From contig NC_045146.1 of the NCBI RefSeq assembly GCF_008831285.2, positions 15,577,289-15,641,288 on the forward strand: a stretch of 64,000 bases of DNA, given 5' to 3'. The translations under genes and the position numbers were made by a program. The first letter of the stretch is position 1, and the number at the start of each line of letters is the position of its first letter. The stretch is from Nymphaea colorata. Lineage: Eukaryota; Streptophyta; Magnoliopsida; Nymphaeales; Nymphaeaceae. Of this stretch, positions 50,410 through 61,823 are shown one piece after another. The notes under the pieces were generated by a model, which was not told where the DNA came from, searched no databases, and was given only the letters and a program-made list of their open reading frames with translations.

Positions 50410-52783
50410 TAATATTTCCAATTTTGCAATTTGTCTTATTTACCTTGACACAGGAGGAGCATTCACACGCTGGTGGTCTCTATTCAATTTCCTTTTGCTT
50501 CCACCCTTGTCTTGTTTCTGCTATGCAGGTCACCATTTTTGTCTATCTTGATCCTGCTAGCCTTTAGTCGTCACATTACCACCTTGCACTTTTTTGGTTG
50601 TCTGTCATTGTCATTATGGTCCACTAGCACCATATGGTGATCATCATACCATGCGGTTTTGTAAGAGAATTTTACTTGAGTGACAAGCAATCTGCACAGA
50701 AATTATATGGTAAAACCTGCACTATGACTGTCTCGACCTCGTGATGTGCATTTCTATTCCTGTGCAGTGAGCTAAACTAATGCTTTATCCTTTTCATATC
50801 AATCTCGTCAGTGGAGAATCAATTAGCTTTTAAGTTGGAGCAGCAATTTACTGCTGGCTGCAATTCCTCTTTCGATTATTCAACGTCAGTTGGTATCTTC
50901 ATATAGTTTTAATTCAAGGTTTGCATTTTTACCCGTAAAAGTAAAGCCACTTTCGACTTATGTTGAACTGATTGAGAACTGCGACTTCAATTTTGCCGCT
51001 GCTTAGATTGGTTTGGTCCTCAGGCCCAATTAAGTAATAAATTCAAAAATATGATAATATGATGCACTTGAATAGGTAAAATCTGGTCCCGGCAATTCTC
51101 ATGCACTTCTCGCAGCTCAAAACCTCAGACTTGAGACCCGTCATTTGCAACATGTTTGATGCACGGTTCCAAAATGCTATGGCAGTCAAATGCACTCTGT
51201 TCCTTTGCACATACTGCAACCAACATCTACGTCTCTGCAAATGGGTTGCATCGTTAACTAATTTTTGTGGGCTGAGGTTGCCGCCTTTCAACAGCATTTT
51301 TTAACGAGGTCTCACCAGATTGTTTAGAACTTCTACTCACACCTCTGCCAGAAGCAAAGTGAGAGTCTGACCAGGCCGTTCAAAACTTCTGCTCTGGCAA
51401 CCACCTTACTACCAAAAGAAAAGATGAGAGATAGAGAGGATCAATTTACAAAATTTGCTTCATATAGAGCTTTGGAATATGGAAAAAAAGGAAATCAAAC
51501 TCAAATCCGCATCAACTTCCACTAGAAACAGAATGAGTATGACATGTAACCAACCCACAACCACAAGGCACGGTGTCGTTTCTCCGTGGGAAAAGGGGAG
51601 GCAGCTCAGTGAAATAGCAGATAGAAGGAAACATCTATTAATGGACAAAAAGATGAGGTAACAATCAAATATAATGGAAAGTCATCCTCAAAGATGAACC
51701 AGCTTATAATAAACTAGTGCAACTAAAGGATTGGACGTTGAGCTGGGCTTGCTTTGATTTTGGATTCCAGTCCCATTGTACCTGACATACTCAAGAACCC
51801 CATAGCATCCTTACCAAAGAACCGCGTACTACTCAGTATTCATGGTTATTTTCCACCAGATTATTCAGGCTCAAGATCAACAAAGCCAGGCTTTTCGCGG
51901 CCCATTTGACAACGGCATAGTTTATTACCATTTTGTAAATCTGCCCCAATCTTCGAAACAAATTCATGGAAATAGTAACAAATTGTTAACGCCAAATGGT
52001 TTTGTCATCCTCAAATCTGGTACACGCTTCAACCATATCATCAGAGCATTCGACCACCTCTAATCCTTGGTTTATTGACCTGATATGATATGTCTTGCGG
52101 CTTTCCTGATGTTGTTGAAGATTTATATTAAGATTCATGGTTCATCGTCAAGCTAAAGATCTTACCTTAAACCTTAAGATCCATGCATGAAATGGGCTAA
52201 CGTTACCTTTTTTGTGTTGCAAAAGGTCTCTTGCAAGAACTCCGAGACAATGGTCTGGTCTTAAATTCATGGATGTTAAATATGAGGATTATGTCAGAGT
52301 TAACCAAACGATGCCACAAATAGGGACCACTATCAAGACCCAGGGTCACAAGGCGATGCCGTATGGGATTTTCAGTTTTGAAATGAAGACATAGTGAGAA
52401 ATACGATGCAGTCAACAACTTGTGAAGAACAAGAAACAGGAAAAAATCGTTATCTGAAGGAGGGATTGGATAACATAAAGAACGAGAGAAAAATGAACAC
52501 ACATGCCAGGATAAGAGATGAATAGAAAGAACAGTGTACAATACATGTGCAGAATATAAACAGAAAAATCAATAATTCCAGAGTAACGAGTAGAAGGGTA
52601 TTACATGGAACAAATGAAGCAAACTTTGATTATTTGATACTTGATATTCTCGATATTTATCAACAAGAAGGCACCATCTGTAACATTGTCAGATTACAGA
52701 GAAGGAGAACCTCCATCGAGCCTCTGCTGCTTGAATAGAAAAGCTGAAAATGAAATAGGTTTACTATCGTGTCCTCAATGCCT
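50410..52783. other. Convergent 3' flanks of the MGDG synthase and bL35c genes
   Basis: No exon with family similarity is seen. The region probably contains both 3' untranslated regions. Open frames at 51043-51660 and 51842-52738 lack recognisable domains. Confidence 0.45.
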
Positions 52784-54654
52784 TCAGTTAGCCCTGTTAA
52801 CTTTCAGGTATGGTAGGGCACCAATCACATTGTTATAGTCACTTCTGCTAACTTGTTGCTGCAATCAAACAGGAAAACTGTCAGAGCAAGAAAATACCAG
52901 CACAAAATGAAGCACACCAGCAGCATGGTCCCAAAAGATGAAATTTACTAAGAATATCTTGAAATCATCAAGAGATCCTTGAAACTTGCTTTGAGTTTTT
53001 GATAGCCCTCATTTCATTCTTATTCTAGCATTCTTGGGTCTAGACTCTAGATTATGTATTGAAGCATGAATTTAATGCGCCGCTTAAAATTTTCTTGCCA
53101 TATTACCAAGACATTCACAGGATATAGGAATTGTTAATGCTCCAGTAGATTCTCTCATAGATAGGACCATTGACGAATGATAATGATACAATGCAACATG
53201 CACAGAGAAGTTAGATATGCAGAATCAAGGAAGAAACGAGATATACTAAACCATCCAAAAAAACTTGCAAAATGTTGGGAACTGGAAGCCAACCATTTTG
53301 GAGAGGCGGTTCTTCCGCTTTGTATTCTTTTTAGCAAGCAAATGCTGCTTCCCTGCGCGTCTGCGCATTATCTTCCCGTTGCCAGTCACGCGAAAACGCT
53401 TCGCTGAAGCCTAGAGAAGCAAAAAGAGACCAAAAAAGTGCTGGTCATATAGAAAATTAATCTACAGGAACATTGCATCATTTAAGAAGCAAGTAGTTGA
53501 ATAATTGCCTCTAAGGTTGCTTGTCTCTCTGGTTTTACATGAACACAAAAAGATGAAAAGACAAGGGGAGAAGAGAGATTGTACATAAACTAACATAAGT
53601 AGACAATCTTCACACCACGCCCAACAACCAAATGAAAAAGATTATGCACACAAATAGACATCATCTGTTATATTGTTATCAAACTAAAAGAGATCCAAAT
53701 AGACTCATGAATTCAAAGGAAGACTACAACAAGTTTAGGCAATGCAACCCTTATCCATTTTTTAAAATGCACGACTTCAACGTAAGAGTTACTTCTTCAT
53801 GTCCTACAGAAACATATCATGATCGTTTTCCTGGTCCACCCAAACTGCACCAATTTTCATCGTAAACCAAACAACGTTCGCCAACATAGTAGATTCTTCC
53901 AGCCGCTCGGTGTTCACTTTTTTCTTCACTAGTGCCGTTACTTGTTCTAAAAAATTATGGGTTTCACGAGGGGAAAAGAACTTTCAGTACTCAATGTGAC
54001 AATGTCCAGAAAATAAGAACAACAACCACCTAAAAAAGCTCAATGTCCCATCGAGTACTCAATTTTCATAACCGAATAAGAAAAATGGCACACCCACAAT
54101 CCAAAACAGGTGTTCCGGAGATATACTAAACTCATTGAATACAATATACGGATAGAAATAATCTTAGGAACACACTACATCACCCGGAACCCAAAATGAG
54201 GGCTTCTGAGACCTACCAGCTTCATCGAAGCCAATTTACTCACAGGAAACACGACCACAACGAAGAAATTACTCCAATTCGAGACTAGAATGTTTTCTTA
54301 AATCAATAAACGCCAAATTGAACACAGTCCCTCAGAAGCAACGAGGTCGGAATGGGCTACCTTGTGCGTTTTCATCTTGTAACCCTTCGCAGCAACTACG
54401 GTGACAACGGCAAGCGACTGAGAAGGCTGACAGACGAGTGGGGAAGCGAGAATCTTCGTTTTCGATACAAAATGGGAGAACCCCACACTGGCCGTCTTGG
54501 ACGAACTCAGCTGCCGAGTACTGATGGAAGGGAGCTTGGACACAGAAGCAATGCGAGTGAGACGCGGGAATCGGACGCAGTGGAAATTGGTGGTAGTGGC
54601 GGGAAGCTTGCAGGACAAAGAAGACGCCATGGTGGCGGTAGCCATGCACGCCAT
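52784..54654 (-). CDS. RPL35: Plastid 50S ribosomal protein bL35 (PRPL35) precursor
   Basis: Three exons, 54654-54361, 53410-53294 and 52858-52784, give 161 aa. The first ~87 residues are Ser/Thr/Ala-rich with few acids ([20 protein letters not shown]...), a plastid transit peptide. The mature part is a full bL35 domain: [49 protein letters not shown], then [20 protein letters not shown]. bL35 is a small basic protein of the large subunit of bacterial-type ribosomes. All introns are phase 0 with GT-AG borders. Met4 and Met9 are alternative starts that would still leave a transit peptide. The 3' end converges with the MGDG synthase gene. Confidence 0.95.
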
Positions 54655-55449
54655 TTCTCCCCTTTGCTCTCTCTCTCTAGTTCTCCTCCTCCTCTCCCTC
54701 TCTCTCGCCCTCTGCTCTTGCGTTTGTTATCCAATAGCTCCTGTCACGAGTGTTCAAGTAACTATGCGACTTCCTTTTCATCTTTGAAACAAGTAACTCC
54801 ATGCATCTCTTGCCACGTTTCATCAGTTGCAGAATATTTTTCATTTAAGCCGGCTTCCTTTTATCTTAATTAGAAAAGCCGACATTTTTTCCCCCCAACT
54901 TTTGAACAGGCGAAAACTTTGCTGGTAATGCTAAACAAGGACCTCAAACTGAATGAAAACCTTTCTCGCACTTACGGGAAGGAAAAAAGAAGTCTCATTT
55001 TTCATTTCAATTGATTTGCCTGGTATCACAGTCTTAGAAGAGTTAGAGGTATGCTTTTGTTTGGAAATTGCTTGAAGAATGGCGAACGACAAAAGCAATT
55101 AGAAATTAATGCTTTGTTAGGTGAATATGTTAGTGTCTAACAAGGTCGAAATTCCTTATACTTTTTTTAATCTTTTTAAGGTATTAAGCCTCCTTTGTGT
55201 TTATGTGTTTCAAGTTGGATATCGGTATCTCTTTTTGTCGATAATTAAAAATGAAGATTGACAACCTACCTACTTACCATCTCAAACTTTGCACCAACCC
55301 TCTCAAAAATAGCCATAGGCGCTTCTGGTATTATGGAGAGCATGAAAAGAGTGGCTTCGAATGCACCATGCATGCATCACGTTTTGTGTGTCAATAGGGA
55401 AATGCTCCTTTTATCTTTCATAAGAGAGCATAACACATAAGGTTGGACA

Positions 55450-55905
55450 CTAGGTCGGGCCGCCGATGGGTATCCAGTACTAAACCCGACTTAGGCCCGG
55501 GCCCAAGAACAAAGCGAGGATTTTTTCAGGGGCAAGCCAAACGGTTCAACAAATTTATACGGGTAGAGTCAAACTAACCTGAATCCAAAAAATACACTAC
55601 ACAACTAAATTTTTTCAATTTTTTTAATGTATTTTTTTTAATTAGCTTGGATGGGGCAGCGTCTAGGTAGGTCCTCCTTCCCTTCACTCCTGCCCGGGCC
55701 CGAGCCCAAAAAAGCAACGGGCCGACCGAATTCAATAATTTTTTTAATATTTATTGTATTAATATATATATATATATATATTATTTACAATTAATTATAT
55801 TTATTATTTTATATTAAAAATGTATATGTTTTAATTTTAATTAAGTTGGGCCCAGGTTTCGGGTGTGGAGGCAGCCCGAGCCCGGCTCCTTATCGGGCAG
55901 GGGTC
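55450..55905. repeat. Element with GGCCCGGGCCC-rich ends and an AT-rich middle
   Basis: The left part has gtcgggccgccgatgggtat and ggcccgggcccaag; the right part has gggcccaggtttcgggtg, gcccgagcccggctcc and tatcgggcagggg. Between them is very AT-rich DNA with an AT microsatellite (55763-55781). GC-rich flanks in opposite orientation around an AT core suggest a non-autonomous dispersed element; exact ends are not determined. Confidence 0.5.
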
Positions 55906-57204
55906 CTTGATGACAAAGACAGTTTATCGAAAATGTTAACGTTAGGCCGTTGGTTTCATGTACATTCATGCAGACAAATTTAACCAAATTCTTTCTTATA
56001 AAGAAAAATATTTTCAAACGGGAAGGTTCATTACCAGTTTTATTTGCATTTTCCATCCGAACTTTTCAAAATTCCCTTCATTTTTGCTGCCAATTCATCT
56101 TTATTCACTTGTTCAAATCAAACTCTCCCCAATAATTTGAACAAAAGGAACCAAAACTGCAGCCTGTTTTATAGCTATTTACAAGTTTCAATCCATGAGG
56201 AAAATGAAATACCAGAGTTGAAACAATTCGAATAGAAATAGAGTTCGGAAATTTTCTATCGGGTCGTACTAGTAGGCTCGGTTCAGATCCAGTATACGTC
56301 AAGTAATATCCAAACCGTGGAGACCCTAATTCAGAACATGGATTTGAACCTTTCACTTTCAAACATCAAACCAGCTCCTTTAGTGAGATAGAAGAATCTT
56401 CAGACCGGGTAACTGTTGAGATTGTGGAAATGATTGTCTCTACCTTTAGATGATGAAGGATTATGCTTCCATGCATGTGAAACTTTCTTTTCTGGACAAG
56501 TTATACCATTCGCATTTTTTCCCACAAAGGGAAGCATAACATTATTTCAAAAGTATAGTTATGTGCCTTGATTTGACTAACAACTACTTACACCTGAACA
56601 AGAATATGCTGAAGTTGCTTTTATGGTTTTTCTATACATTAATGCAATGAAAAAAAAAAAAAAAAAAACTTTTTTGGGGACACTGTGTGAATTATTTATA
56701 AACTTCGGATATGACATTGATCTCCAAACTCCAGTTTACTTTATTAACTGCACACAGTAACATTGTAAGCTTTTTTCCATGAGAAACAACGAGCTTGAAC
56801 TTCTTTCTATGGAGTAATGGTGGTGGAAAATTATCTTCCACTGGACAGTGACAAAGCAGAACTTATTCATAAAGAAGATTTCTGATGAACACATTCGCTG
56901 ACATAGAAGAAGATCAAAAGAGATATCCACGCTTTGCCTTTGCTCGAACGGATGATGATTGCAGCAGCTCGCAGAATCACCTTCTGCTTCGCTTTTTAGT
57001 GTTTTGCGGCGGATTTGATGCCAGATATGAAAAAGGCTCGCGATCTTCTACAATGAGATCTCGCCATGCCATCCAGCTGCTCAAGAACTCAGACTTGTCC
57101 AGTGAAAACAGCCACATTTCTAAAAATCAGCTTGAATTGGTCGATTGGAATGTCTAAGTCACATGGGAACTTTAGTAAGGTTCATGTACTTGTGTCGTCA
57201 TACC

Positions 57205-57412
57205 TGTTGTTGGCAGGGGCGGAACAAGAAACTTTTTATTAGAAGTTGAACTATAGTTTCGAAATTTTAACAAGTACTCAAATATTATTTTTTAAAATTT
57301 TTTTATATAAGGCTATATTAAAATTTCTAAAAATTACATGTAATTTTCTTTTTTAATTCTGAAGGAGGGCCAAGGCCCATTCTGGACTGGCCCTCCTAGC
57401 TCTACCCATGCT
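57205..57412. mobile_element. Short dispersed element with related inverted ends
   Basis: It starts ggcaggggcggaacaagaaa, has an AT-rich middle full of aaaatttt blocks, and ends ggccctcctagctctaccca. The reverse complement of the end (tgggtagagctaggagg) resembles the start in plan. Decayed relatives are suspected at 4195-4312, 5735-5915 and 63113-63180, which share the phrases 'gccagaaatttctggct', 'tctggctctatcc' and 'ttggcttcacccctt'. Confidence 0.45.
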
Positions 57413-57610
57413 TGTTGGGTATTTTTTAGTCAAACTACTTAATTACTTGATTTAGTTTGTTTCTATTTTCATTCTGTTTTTTAGAGTTTTTTTATTAACA
57501 TATAATGTTTTTATTTATATCATTTGTTAATTTAAATATTGTTTCCATTTTGATTATTTGATCTATATATAGATAGAGAGAAAGAGAGAGAGAGAGAAAA
57601 GTTGGTAAAA

Positions 57611-57833
57611 ACCAAACCACTTGGGTAAGTCACAAAAACTAGACATATTGAAATTGATCATTAAGATATTTTGCTTGAAATATAACCTTATAAATATGAT
57701 CTTAAGAGTGATTTGATACGATATAAAGATCAATTTTTTTGTAAAAATGATTTGAACTAATTTAAGAGGTCATTTTTTGTTTAAATATGAATTTAAGAGG
57801 TTTGATTTTTATCTCTTACCCAAGTAGTCTGGT
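57611..57833. mobile_element. MITE-like element, relative of 44499-45136
   Basis: The left end accaaaccacttgggtaag and the reverse complement of the right end (accagactacttgggtaag) match at 17 of 19 bases. Further in, the right end reads, in reverse complement, ataaaaatcaaacctcttaa, like gacaaaaaccaaacctctta inside 44499-45136. It is directly followed by a TA microsatellite (57834-57855). Confidence 0.7.
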
Positions 57834-58969
57834 ATATATATATATATATATATATAGCCATATCCTCACACTCACATTTTCTAAAGTTGTCGTGCTCATA
57901 CATGTATTTCTGCTCGTTACCCATACTCATGTGACTTAGATTAGAATTGCATCTGTCGCACCGATCATTCCAATGACTTTTTAAATATTTCAAAGTTTTT
58001 TGTTATTTATTAGTTATTTCTTATATATTTGTCTTTTTTTTTTAATGATTTTTTCTTTCCTTAATTCACAGCTGATTCAACAAAGTGGCTGAATTGCCCA
58101 TTGGGTAGAATGAAACTTGCGTGCCAATATCTTCAAGTAAAAGCAACATGAAGAAAACAACAATGGCTTCCAATAGTCCAATAGTAAGGTGGAACACACT
58201 CTCCCACCCAATAAATTAGGTTGGAAAGGCTAGAGAAGGTTTGAACATGGGCTTCCCAACCAAAACCTTATCAGTGTTACAAACTTTGGGTTCAGGGTTG
58301 CGTCGAGATCTGGTAAAAATCAATTTATATATCAAATAAGTGATCCGCCGTCTATTTAGTAAATCGGCCAATTTACTGATTCCGTTGAATTGCTTGTACG
58401 TTGGCCAAAAAATACAGGAAAAATAATTACTTAAAAAATAATGAAACATATACAAATAAATAAAACATATAAAAAAAACATAAAGTATTTTTGAAAATAG
58501 TAAACGTTGACATGTAGCGGTATTCAAAGGTTCACATGAATCAGTTGATTCAGCTGAGGTGCATGGCCCATATGGTCAGGGGTGGCAGGTCATATTGGGG
58601 ATCGAGCCAAGCTAGCTGGCCATGCCTCTAAGGTTGGGCATTGCCTGCGCTCGTCCAGCCCTATGGCCCCAACCTCATTTATTGAGTCTGGAGAATTTCA
58701 AAGGTTTTTCTTTGAATTTCTTGGATGTTTTCAAATAGTATAAGTATAAAGATTATATTTTTCATGGGGGTACTTGATATCTTAAAATTTTGATTATGGA
58801 ATCAAAATTTAAAAACCAAATTTGCACCTAAACCCGATTCCAATTTTCTTTTGAGTTTGATAGTATGGAATTTTGATTCTAGATTTTAAAAAATGACCTG
58901 TTTGATGAAAAGATAATTAACCTTCTAGAATTCATGAATTAAAGCTTTCATGTTTATTCTTTCATTTTC

Positions 58970-58973
<4 letters not shown>

Positions 58974-59033
<60 letters not shown>
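58974..59033. repeat. (AT)n microsatellite
   Basis: About 60 bases of uninterrupted AT, immediately before a tandem duplication. Confidence 0.97.
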
Positions 59034-59034
<1 letters not shown>

Positions 59035-59357
59035 CATTTCAAATTTGTTAAATGGCGGATGTTGACATATGATTAAAATTGTTGATAAGAAAAGTTGCTA
59101 TATTGACAATAGGTGATGATTGATACTAGTTTTATTAACAATTTATGATCTTTTTAGCAACAACTTTTTAAATTATATATATATATATATATTTCAAATT
59201 TGTTAAATGATGGATGTTGCCAGATGACTAAAATTGTTGATAAAAAAATTGTTGATAAAAACAGTCACTATGTTGACAATAGGCGATGATGTATACTAGT
59301 TGTTTAATAACAATTTATGGTTCTTTTAAGCAACAACTTTTTAAATTTTTGTTCATA
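59034..59357. repeat. Tandem duplication of a ~160-bp unit
   Basis: Unit 1 (59034-59174) and unit 2 (59191-59357) both run from atttcaaatttgttaaatg through ttgacaatagg.gatgat to gcaacaactttttaaatt. They are diverged by substitutions and a small duplication (aaattgttgataaaaa) in unit 2. An AT microsatellite separates them and another precedes unit 1, so the AT tract may belong to the unit. Confidence 0.88.
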
Positions 59358-61286
59358 TATTGGGCAGCAATATGATATATGTGGATGTCCATCAGGCCTC
59401 AACTTGAAGATATCAAGCAGCCGCAACCTTTCTCTAGGGCGATTCTTCTCGATTTATATATGACAAGAAGGAAAAAAAAGGCGCCAGTAAAATTCGGTGG
59501 CTCCATAAAAATTTCCAAGTACATGTACCTATTGATTCCTTGCAGACCCGCCTGGTAATACTTTTCCAGAAAAGTGAGAAGACAACATATCTGGAAATTA
59601 AGCATGTTGCATTTCACAACACAAACTCTTGTCAACAGATCGTTTACATTTTCAATACCATTGCGAACCATGGCAATGCCAAAATCTAAAATGTGTGACA
59701 GGCAACGTTTCAAATGGGAATATATGACTTTTATGCATTAGAAAATCATGATTTCTAACTTTATATGTATATATATATATATATATATAAAGTATTTTGG
59801 CAAGCCAGAGGAGCCTATCCTACTTATCATGTATAGCTTTGCAACTGATCGTCGTTTCTAAGCTAATTAATGTAGTGCAGTGTGCATGTGATCAGTAGTA
59901 AAATAAAAGCAAATGTTAAAAAATATGAAAAAATGGCGTGTGCATGCACAAACACACATGCATGCACGCACACACGTGTATATCATCTTAGTATAAGGGA
60001 AATAAGAAACATAAGAATCGGTGAGAGCCACTGTGAGTAAGATCTATTTCCAATGAAAGAAAAAAAAAAAAAAGGCATGCAAGTTGTCTGATCTTCATGG
60101 CTCATATATAAGCCAAATTTACAGATAAATTACTCTTAACTTATAAAATACAACTTAGCTGGCAACACTTAAAAATCTGAACGGTTCAAAGAGGCTCCTC
60201 CTGTTCTCTCAAGATTCTCTATTTTATTGACTCAATAAAAGAGTATTAATGTAAGCAAACAGGAAGATATCACACCTCAACATTATTTCAGGTCAGTACC
60301 AATTTTCAAAAGCACTTTCGACATGATAATACACAAGTCATTCGATCTAACATGATTAAGAATTTGGGCAGTTCATCAATTATATAATATGTCCAAGTAC
60401 CTTCCTCAAAGTTAGACATGGACTTACGTATTTGTTCGTTTTTAGCGCCATTTTTGCCATTGCCAAGAGAAGAACACCGTGTGCATCCAAAGTTTCAGAC
60501 GTGACTTTCTTCCTACGAAAAGTACATACACACAACAAAAGAAGCCCAAAAACAGTAATGGGAACATTCAAAAGTACTTGAAAGCAACATTTCTCAGATA
60601 AAACCATGGGCATTGATCCACAGTTTGAAGTGAGTCCAGAAGAGCCATGGCTGACCTTGTCCTCTGGGCGTGTGAAGAAACCAAGAAGCAAGTTGATCTC
60701 AGGCGCCTAGTTGAAACAGAAAAGAGAGCATTGTGAACCTTTCTACATATATCTTCAATCTTCATAATAGAATACTATATATATATATATATATATATGC
60801 GTCACCCTATTGTGATATGTATCTTTATTTAAATGAATCAAGCAACCAAACCAAACGTTGAACCCAATTAAAAATGTCTTGAGCATTATTTATTTAGTAC
60901 ATAAGTGAGTTCATATCATGACCAAGTCAATAGGAAACTCAATGTTCTAGACAATGAAAAATCACCGACTGAAAATTTGTAGACGTGAGGATTATTTTAA
61001 GATAACTTGAAACGTCACTTGTGGCTAACTTTTGTCTTAGCAAATAGATTATATTGAGAATGATGAAATGGGTTTTTTTTTCATTCAAATATGGTGGTTG
61101 CTTCGGTGCGAGTAACCATTCATGAACACAGTTCTAAACCAAGTTTACTGATTAAATTTAAATTTCTCTGGCCAAGTCCTTGCCAATGGCTTTCAAATGT
61201 CCAAGTCTCTAAACCCGAGTAGCAGAGCTACAGTGTGGTTGGTGTAGGCAAGCGCCCATACCAGACCATCAAAAATCCAATTGCAA
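59358..61286. other. Intergenic, no gene supported
   Basis: AT microsatellites lie near 59767-59788 and 60776-60798, with an A tract at 60060-60074. Minus-strand frames at 59399-59713 and 60380-60765 contain some hydrophobic stretches but no recognisable domain, splice partner or start context that would support a gene. Confidence 0.4.
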
Positions 61287-61823
61287 TAGGGGTGAACAAC
61301 CAGTGGAGCTACTCGAGCTCGACTCATTAAAGCTCGTCTCATGAACGAGTTCGACCCGAGTCATTTGCTTAACGAGTCAAACTCGAGTTCATGAGTGGAC
61401 TCATTCAAATAATCGAGTTGAGTTTGAGCTTAATAAGTAACTGTCGAATCGGGCTCAAGCCTTAATCGAGTTTGTCGAGCCTTAATCAAGTTGATGTATT
61501 CAAACGAGTTTACGAGTTTGTCGAGCCTTAATCGAGTCAAGCTCGAGCTTAACAAGTAAGGATGAATATCAATAATATTCAAACAAGTTTGTTGGGCCTT
61601 AATCGAGTCGAGCTCGAGCTCAACACATAACGATGAATATTAATTCTATTCAAACGAGTTTGTCGAGCTTCAATCAAGTTCAACACGTAACTCCCAAGTC
61701 AAGCTCGAGTTGTTTCCGTCAAGCGATTCTCGAGTTCAAGCTGAGTTGAGCTCGAGGTTTTATTAGTCGAGTGGAGTTCGAGCTGACTAAATTCGGGTTC
61801 GATTCAGCTCGTGTTCACCCCTA
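61287..61823. mobile_element. GAGCTCGA-repeat element with inverted ends
   Basis: Ends taggggtgaaca (61287-61298) and gtgttcacccct (61811-61822) are inverted copies. The interior consists of many variants of gagctcgactc, cgagttcgag and aatcgagtc. No coding frame survives. Such TCGAGCTCGA-rich units with AGGGGTGA ends occur throughout flowering-plant genomes; the transposon superfamily is not determined. Confidence 0.75.

Larger units (their letters stand above)
54655..57590. other. Intergenic, repeat-rich, no gene seen
   Basis: Contains the GGCCCG-rich element (55450-55905), an A tract at 56650-56668, and a short dispersed element at 57205-57412. The frame at 56885-57157 has no recognisable domain. 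Confidence 0.45.

Noticed and set aside
54352-54873. 173-residue plus-strand frame opposite the bL35c first exon
   Set aside because: Antisense shadow of the transit-peptide exon and promoter. No conserved motif.
56885-57157. 90-residue plus-strand frame
   Set aside because: No recognisable domain, surrounded by repeats. Not enough to call a gene.
60380-60765. Minus-strand frames with a hydrophobic segment (VPITVFGLLLLCV)
   Set aside because: A single possible exon without identifiable partners or homology. Could be a relic but cannot be supported.
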